NCBI RefSeq assembly: GCF_030816015.1
Contig: NZ_JAUSXN010000001.1
Span: 5,828,001 to 5,892,000, forward strand
Reading direction: 5' to 3'
Length of the DNA: 64,000 nt
Source: Pedobacter sp. W3I1
GTDB taxonomy: Bacteria; Bacteroidota; Bacteroidia; Sphingobacteriales; Sphingobacteriaceae
A program made the translations under genes and the position numbers. Positions 59,057-64,000 of the stretch are shown one piece after another (position 1 is the first letter of the stretch; the number at the start of each line of letters is the position of its first letter). The notes beneath the pieces are model-generated. The model was not told the origin of the DNA. It was given only the letters and a program-made list of their open reading frames with translations, and did no database searches.

Positions 59057-59326
59057 TTGTTGGTGAAGGTTGCTCACCGCAAAGAAACTAAAAAATTACA
59101 AATGATCGGACGATATTTTTAAATTAGCAACCAAAAGAGTTATTACAGCACTTAAATTGCCAATTAAATAATTTAAACAGCAAATAATTATCAAATTAAC
59201 AATTAATTAATATGAAGTAGTCTCAAAAATCAATTGCTAAATCTTGCGAAAGAGATTTCTCCATTACGTTGCACTTCAGTCGAAATGATGACCGACTTAA
59301 ACCGACTGAGGACTTCGGACTCAATC
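59057..59326. other. Gap between tatD and asparaginase genes
   Basis: AT-rich with a run of AATTAACAATTAATTAA-like sequence at about 59190. A decayed palindrome fragment (GAGATTTCTCCATTACGTTG..CAGTCGAAATGATGACC) is at 59248-59292. From 59296 to the tatD stop the minus strand reads GATTGAGTCCGAAGTCCTCAG words. Confidence 0.5.
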
Positions 59327-60094
59327 CTAAACCCCAAATATTTTCTTCGAATTTTCGGTAGTTATAGCTGCAACTTCTTCAATAGGAACACCATAAATAT
59401 CGGCTAGTTTTTGGGCAATATAAATCAAATAACTACTTTCATTGGGTTTTCCGCGGAAAGGAACCGGAGCCAAATAAGGCGAATCTGTTTCTAAAACCAG
59501 GTTAGCCAAAGGAATTTCTGATAATACCAGATCCAATCCGGCTTTTTTATAAGTAACCACCCCACCAATGCCTAAATAGAAATTTAAATCGATGGCCCGC
59601 TTTGCCTGCGCTAAATTGCCAGTAAAACAATGGAATATTCCACGCAGTTTTTCGTCTCTTTCACTTTCCAACAACTCGAAAACCTCATCAAAAGCTTCAC
59701 GGCAATGGATCACAATTGGCAAACCTAAATCTTTTGCCCAGGCAATCTGTTTACGAAAAGCGTCTTGCTGAATAGCCAATGTTGTTTTATCCCAATACAG
59801 ATCGATACCAATTTCGCCAATGGCATAAATTTTCCGCCCGGAAATACTTTTGTAAATTTCTTCTAACTGGCTTAGATAATCTTCCTTTACATCGCAGGGG
59901 TGTAGTCCCGCCATTGCAAAACAGTTTGCCGGATATTTCGCTACCAGATCATCAATCATCGCAATCGATTTTACATCCACATTTGGCAAAAACAAACGGT
60001 TAACGTCGTTCTCAAAACAGCGTTCCATTAACTGCGCCTGTTTCTCCGTGTCTTGTTCGTAATATAAATGGGTATGGGTATCGGTGAAAATCAT
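59327..60094 (-). CDS. tatD: TatD family metal-dependent hydrolase
   Basis: Of 255 residues from ATG 60092-60094 (MIFTDTHTHLYYEQ); an in-frame ATG 15 codons upstream is less likely because the metal motif normally begins within five residues. THTHLY (two His), AIGEIGIDLYWD (Glu) at about 86, PIVIHCREAFDEV (His) at about 125, GIFHCFTG (His) at about 150, VLETDSPYLAP (Asp) at about 202. 3'-5' exonuclease or deoxyribonuclease activity is known for the family. Upstream gene is uvrA. Confidence 0.92.
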   Translation of the reverse strand: MIFTDTHTHLYYEQDTEKQAQLMERCFENDVNRLFLPNVDVKSIAMIDDLVAKYPANCFAMAGLHPCDVKEDYLSQLEEIYKSISGRKIYAIGEIGIDLYWDKTTLAIQQDAFRKQIAWAKDLGLPIVIHCREAFDEVFELLESERDEKLRGIFHCFTGNLAQAKRAIDLNFYLGIGGVVTYKKAGLDLVLSEIPLANLVLETDSPYLAPVPFRGKPNESSYLIYIAQKLADIYGVPIEEVAAITTENSKKIFGV

Positions 60095-60133
60095 GTTTAT
60101 AATGTAAAATGAGTAGTGGGGTTTAAATTTGTT

Positions 60134-60200
60134 CGTCATGCTGAACTCGTTTCAGCATCTATTTTGTACATAAAGACCCTGAAACAAGTTCAGGGTGACG
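60134..60200. repeat. GTCATGCTGAA-type palindrome with TAAAGACC linker
   Basis: CGTCATGCTGAACTCGTTTC/AGCATC, TAAAGACC, CCTGAAACAAGTTCAGGGTG/ACG. Nearly the same as 1177-1243. Between uvrA and tatD. Confidence 0.75.
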
Positions 60201-60241
60201 ATCGCCTAAAACCTGTAATCTCGGTCTTTCTGACCTCCAAC

Positions 60242-60310
60242 CTCGGACTATTTCTTCTTCTTGGACACTTTGACTTCAGACTTCGGACTACTGACTCCAG
60301 ACTTTTCGAA
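60242..60310 (-). repeat. Word repeat inside the 3' end of uvrA
   Basis: Minus strand words GAAGTCTGGAGTCAGTAG, TCCGAAGTCTGAAGTC run through the last codons of uvrA and its stop. Comparable words occur after tatD (about 59296-59320). Confidence 0.6.
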
Positions 60311-63160
60311 GCCCTTCTCCCAATCCATTTCCTTTTTCAAAAACTTTCCGGTTAAACTAATCGGATTCTGGATTAAACCTTCTGGTGTACCTTCAAATAA
60401 AATCCTTCCGCCGCCAGCACCGCCTTCTTCACCTAGATCGATCACCCAATCGGCCACTTTAACCACATCTAAATTGTGTTCAATCACCAAAATGGTATTT
60501 CCTTTATCAACCAGCTCTTGCAATACACCTAAAAGCACATTAATATCTTCGAAATGAAGCCCTGTTGTAGGTTCATCTAAAATGTAGAAGGTTTTTCCGG
60601 TATCTTTTTTAGAAAGCTCGGTAGCCAGTTTAACCCGCTGCGCCTCTCCTCCCGATAGGGTAACCGACGATTGCCCTAAGGTAATATAACCTAAACCAAC
60701 ATCTTTCAATGTTTTGATCTTTCTATAAATGATCGGAATGTTTTCGAAGAAATTACAGGCATCTTCGATACTCATATCCAGCACATCACTAATCGATTTT
60801 CCACGGAAACGAACTTCTAAAGTTTCTCTGTTGTATCTTCTACCCCCACATTCTTCACAAGGCACCTGTACATCAGGCAAAAAATTCATTTCGATTACCT
60901 TTAAACCAGCGCCCTGGCAGGTTTCGCAACGGCCACCTTTTACGTTAAAAGAGAAACGACCAGGTTTATAGCCACGTATTTTCGCCTCAGGCAGCTGTAC
61001 AAACAGATTTCTGATATCAGAGAAAACACCGGTATAAGTAGACGGATTAGAACGAGGCGTTCTGCCAATAGGCGCCTGATCGATTTCAATCACCTTATCA
61101 ATTTCTTTCAATCCGTTAATTTTCTCGTAAGGCAAAGGTTGTTTTTTCGCTCTGAAAAAATGGTGATTTAAAATCGGATACAAAGTTTCGGTAATCAAAC
61201 TCGATTTACCACTACCTGAAACACCGGTTACCGCAATAAACTTACCCAAAGGAAAATCTACCGAAACCTCTTTTAAATTATGCCCGGTGGCTTTAATAAT
61301 TGATAATTTATGTCCATTGCCTTTTCTGCGGGTTTTTGGCGTTTCAATTTTCTTTTTGCCGTTGAGGTAATCAGCTGTTAAGGTTTTCGATTTTAGGATA
61401 TCTGCTGCTGTTCCTTCTGCCACTACCGTTCCGCCATGAATACCTGCTCCCGGACCAACATCAATAACCCAATCGGCTTCTAAAATCATATCCTTATCAT
61501 GCTCCACTACCAAAACGGTATTTCCAAGATCACGAAGATTTTTAAGTGCATTGATCAAACGTTCGTTATCGCGCTGGTGCAAGCCGATACTTGGCTCATC
61601 GAGAATGTACATCACGTTCATCAACTGCGAACCGATCTGTGTAGCCAAGCGAATCCGTTGCGCCTCACCACCAGAAAGTGTACGGGCTGTTCTATCCAGC
61701 GTTAAATAGGTTAAACCCACATCAGTTAAGAAACCGATCCTGGCTTTAATCTCTTTTAAGATTTCCTTTGCAATAATGTTCTGACGGTCGGTAAGACGTT
61801 CATCTACTTTTTCAAACCAGGTGTTCAGGTTGAAAATATCCATTGATGATAGTTCGAAAATGTTCTTACCATCAACCTTAAAATGCAAACTTTCTTTCTT
61901 TAGCCTTGCGCCGTTACATTCCGGACAGGTTTTCAGTTTACGGAAAGTTTCCATATCATCAACCGCAGCCTCGCCCCGCTTTTCGTTCTGCTCTTCGAGC
62001 ATTTTAATAATACCATCGAAGGTGATATTATAATTCTGAACGTTCCATTTATTGTACTCAACAGCTACATTAATTAGATCGTGTGTACCGTTTAAGATAA
62101 TATTGATCACTTCATCGCCCAATTTTTCGATCGGAGTAGAAAGCGAAAAGTTATATTTTTTAGCCAGGGCTTTTAACACCTGAAACATCCAGATATCTCT
62201 GTATTCACCCAGAGGCGCTAAACCACCGTTTAAAATACTCAGCTTCGGATTCGGAATCACCGATTCTTTATCCACTACGAAAATATAACCCAAACCATCA
62301 CAACGTTCGCAGGCACCGTAAGGTGAGTTAAACGAAAAACTGTTCGGCTGGGGTTCATCATAGGAAATACCCGTGGTTGGGCACATTAAAAACTTACTAA
62401 AATGCGCAACGTTGTTATCCTTATCACTGATTTTGATTACGCCTTTACCCATTTTCATAGCAATCTGCAATGAATCCAGCAGGCGTTTTTTGTCCTTCAC
62501 ATCAATAATCAAGCGATCGATCACCACTTCGATATCGTGAATTTTATAACGATCTACCTGCATTTTAGCAGAAATATCCTTTATTTCTCCATCTACACGA
62601 ACCTTTACATAACCCTGTTTACGAATCTGCTCAAAAAGCTCGCGGTAATGCCCTTTTCTACCTTTAACAACAGGCGCAAGGATATTTACGGCTACGCCAT
62701 CAAATTTGTTGAAGATATTCTGCAGGATCTGGTCTTCACTCATACGCTCCATCTTCTCGCCGGTATTGTATGAATAGGCATCAGCAACACGCGCATAAAG
62801 CAAACGCATAAAATCGTAAATTTCGGTAATGGTACCTACCGTAGAGCGTGGGTTTTTGCTGGTGGTTTTTTGCTCTATTGCAATAACCGGACTCAAACCC
62901 GAAACCTTATCTACATCGGGGCGCTCCATTCCGCCCATAAACTGGCGACTATAAGCGCTAAATGTTTCCATATAACGGCGCTGTCCTTCGGCGTAAATGG
63001 TATCAAAAGCCAGTGAAGATTTGCCGCTACCACTTAAACCCGTTATAACAACAAGCTGGTTTCGCGGAAAACTAACGTCTATATTCTTTAAATTATGTAC
63101 CCTCGCACCATATACTTCTACATCTTTTTGCTCGCCGAGGTCGATAGATTTATTGCTCAT
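60248..63160 (-). CDS. uvrA: Excinuclease ABC subunit A
   Basis: DNA damage sensor of nucleotide excision repair, 970 residues. First ATPase: GLSGSGKSSLAFDTIYAEGQ at about 40; signature LSGGEAQRIRLA at about 500; second ATPase: GVSGSGKSSLI at about 650; LSGGEAQRVKLATELSK at about 840. Zinc sites: CERCDGLG at about 280, CPECNGARL at about 415, and CETCQGAG/CEECGGRRYN at about 750-780. The last about 17 residues (SGVSSPKSEVKVSKKKK) come from a low-complexity DNA repeat and are probably not functional. Nothing else is abnormal. Confidence 0.96.
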   Translation of the reverse strand: MSNKSIDLGEQKDVEVYGARVHNLKNIDVSFPRNQLVVITGLSGSGKSSLAFDTIYAEGQRRYMETFSAYSRQFMGGMERPDVDKVSGLSPVIAIEQKTTSKNPRSTVGTITEIYDFMRLLYARVADAYSYNTGEKMERMSEDQILQNIFNKFDGVAVNILAPVVKGRKGHYRELFEQIRKQGYVKVRVDGEIKDISAKMQVDRYKIHDIEVVIDRLIIDVKDKKRLLDSLQIAMKMGKGVIKISDKDNNVAHFSKFLMCPTTGISYDEPQPNSFSFNSPYGACERCDGLGYIFVVDKESVIPNPKLSILNGGLAPLGEYRDIWMFQVLKALAKKYNFSLSTPIEKLGDEVINIILNGTHDLINVAVEYNKWNVQNYNITFDGIIKMLEEQNEKRGEAAVDDMETFRKLKTCPECNGARLKKESLHFKVDGKNIFELSSMDIFNLNTWFEKVDERLTDRQNIIAKEILKEIKARIGFLTDVGLTYLTLDRTARTLSGGEAQRIRLATQIGSQLMNVMYILDEPSIGLHQRDNERLINALKNLRDLGNTVLVVEHDKDMILEADWVIDVGPGAGIHGGTVVAEGTAADILKSKTLTADYLNGKKKIETPKTRRKGNGHKLSIIKATGHNLKEVSVDFPLGKFIAVTGVSGSGKSSLITETLYPILNHHFFRAKKQPLPYEKINGLKEIDKVIEIDQAPIGRTPRSNPSTYTGVFSDIRNLFVQLPEAKIRGYKPGRFSFNVKGGRCETCQGAGLKVIEMNFLPDVQVPCEECGGRRYNRETLEVRFRGKSISDVLDMSIEDACNFFENIPIIYRKIKTLKDVGLGYITLGQSSVTLSGGEAQRVKLATELSKKDTGKTFYILDEPTTGLHFEDINVLLGVLQELVDKGNTILVIEHNLDVVKVADWVIDLGEEGGAGGGRILFEGTPEGLIQNPISLTGKFLKKEMDWEKGFEKSGVSSPKSEVKVSKKKK

Positions 63161-63468
63161 ATTTTATTTAAAGTTGGAGGCAAAATTGAGTCTTTTAAAA
63201 GACAAAATTCCAATCCGCAAAAATGCTAAAAATTTTATCAAAATGAAAGTCTAATGCAATCTTGATTAAGGATTAATTGTCATAATGTCGACTTCTATTT
63301 CGTAGGAAATCAGAGGTAAACAGAAGAGACGAACTAAAAGCGTAAAAAAAGTTTTCGCCATACTTCACAAACGCAGTAAATGATACAATGGTTTTGTATG
63401 TTTAAAGAAAAAGGAATATATTCATACCAATAACCCGAATCTCCAGAACCCAAACATAAAATAGTTAA
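63161..63468. other. Intergenic region upstream of uvrA and of the partial gene
   Basis: 308 AT-rich bases. Minus-strand CAATTTTG about 25 bases before the uvrA ATG (near 63185) is a 7/8 match to TAnnTTTG. TTGAGTCTTTTAAAAGACAAA at 63187 is a small palindrome (GTCTTTTAAAAGAC) overlapping that promoter. No gene seen. Confidence 0.5.
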
Positions 63469-64000
63469 ATGCCAGTTCTTATTGATCACATATACCCATT
63501 GATCGCTCCTCAAAGCTATTATTCAGCAGAGGTATGGGATCTTCCCCACCATGATTTAACAGCAACACAGTTTATTCTAACATGGGTAAGTTTTCAAGGA
63601 GATGAAGCAATGACCTATCTAACCAGAGCAGAATATAAATATCTTAATGAAACGCAATCGCATTGGCAAAGGAGGTCTTTTGAAAATCTAAGGCGATTAA
63701 CAAAAGAGGATGAATATCTATGCACTCATTTCCAGCAATCTGAACTATCCAAAAATCTCAGTTTTATTATATTCATGCATCAAGATGGTATAGGATCGAG
63801 TAGAATATTGCTTTCAAAAGAACTTGAAAAGCTTTTTCCTGAAGGATACTTTGTGGCAATACCAGATCGTAGCTGTGGTGTTGCGATATCCAAAGATGCC
63901 ACACCGTTAGAATTAAGTGAAATGAAACTATTATTAAAAAACATGTACACAGAAGCTACAACTCCAATGTCTTCTGAACTGTTTGACAGCAATGATTTTG
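63469..64000 (+). CDS. Partial protein of unknown function, runs off the window
   Basis: ATG 63469 opens a frame of 177 codons with no stop before the edge. It starts MPVLIDHIYPLIAPQSYYSA; the region GIGSSRILLSKELEKLFPEG followed by YFVAIPDRSCGVAISKD resembles DUF1444/YtpQ-type proteins, where a ligand is read as VAIP/NR. I am unsure of the family. No signal peptide. The 3' end lies outside. Confidence 0.6.
   Translation, partial: MPVLIDHIYPLIAPQSYYSAEVWDLPHHDLTATQFILTWVSFQGDEAMTYLTRAEYKYLNETQSHWQRRSFENLRRLTKEDEYLCTHFQQSELSKNLSFIIFMHQDGIGSSRILLSKELEKLFPEGYFVAIPDRSCGVAISKDATPLELSEMKLLLKNMYTEATTPMSSELFDSNDF

Noticed and set aside
60116..60557. Plus-strand ORFs over the tatD-uvrA junction
   Set aside because: Made of repeat DNA and the antisense of uvrA.
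63780..63992. Minus-strand ORF at the right edge
   Set aside because: It is antisense to the partial plus-strand gene, whose frame is open from an ATG to the edge with better composition.

Overview
The window looks like a chromosome segment of a pigmented member of the Bacteroidota, most like Sphingobacteriaceae (Pedobacter or a close relative). The evidence is the gene set (CrtW/CruF/CrtD-type carotenoid genes, bacterial GH3, BT_3928-type DoxX protein, bacilliredoxin and YpdA, duplicated DUF1599), AT-rich intergenic DNA, -7 boxes of the TAnnTTTG type, and many short palindromic repeats between genes. No rRNA, tRNA, CRISPR array, prophage or complete transposon was seen.

Layout. 0.5-5 kb: a minus-strand isoprenoid/carotenoid operon (acyltransferase, glycosyltransferase, CruF-type hydratase, IspH, CrtW ketolase) with a YoeB-like toxin-antitoxin pair inside it. 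5-6 kb: a REP-associated transposase broken by a frameshift and flanked by its hairpin repeats. 6-13 kb: phosphoribosyltransferase, adhesin-like DUF2807 protein, RlmD-type rRNA methyltransferase, DoxX, an M28 peptidase and a frameshifted RhuM-Fic gene. 13-21 kb: CrtD-type desaturase, shikimate kinase, DinB, ABC permease, BT_3928 protein and DUF1599, divergent from folP and cdaA. 21-30 kb: bacilliredoxin, small membrane proteins, a PIN toxin-antitoxin pair, GH3, lptB, recJ and a sulfatase. 30-45 kb: Fic protein, MBL hydrolase, YceI, a stand-alone DUF4157 protein, gcvP, an EamA transporter, pdxJ, a GT39/GtrA pair and a tandem repeat array. 45-64 kb: a frameshifted polysaccharide deacetylase, ahcY, a CBS protein, a second M28 peptidase, TerC, polyprenyl synthase, YpdA next to a persulfide dioxygenase-rhodanese, asparaginase, TatD, uvrA and a partial gene running off the end.

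How it fits together. IspH supplies isoprenoid precursors. CruF, CrtD, CrtW, a GT2 and an acyltransferase could together make a keto, 1'-hydroxylated, glycosylated and acylated monocyclic carotenoid; the backbone genes (crtB, crtI, crtY) are not in the window. BrxA-type bacilliredoxin, YpdA and the persulfide dioxygenase point to bacillithiol-based thiol and sulfide handling. Most other genes are housekeeping.

The least explained material is between the genes. (a) A dispersed element of about 90-150 bp is present in at least seven near-complete copies with conserved ends and a hairpin whose sequence differs from copy to copy. (b) Low-complexity 'word' repeats start at the stop codon of at least six genes and run inside the 3' end of uvrA. 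(c) An array of about 145-bp units lies after gtrA. (d) A RAYT/REP locus lies at 5-6 kb. Three genes carry single-base frameshifts, which could be real decay or assembly error.
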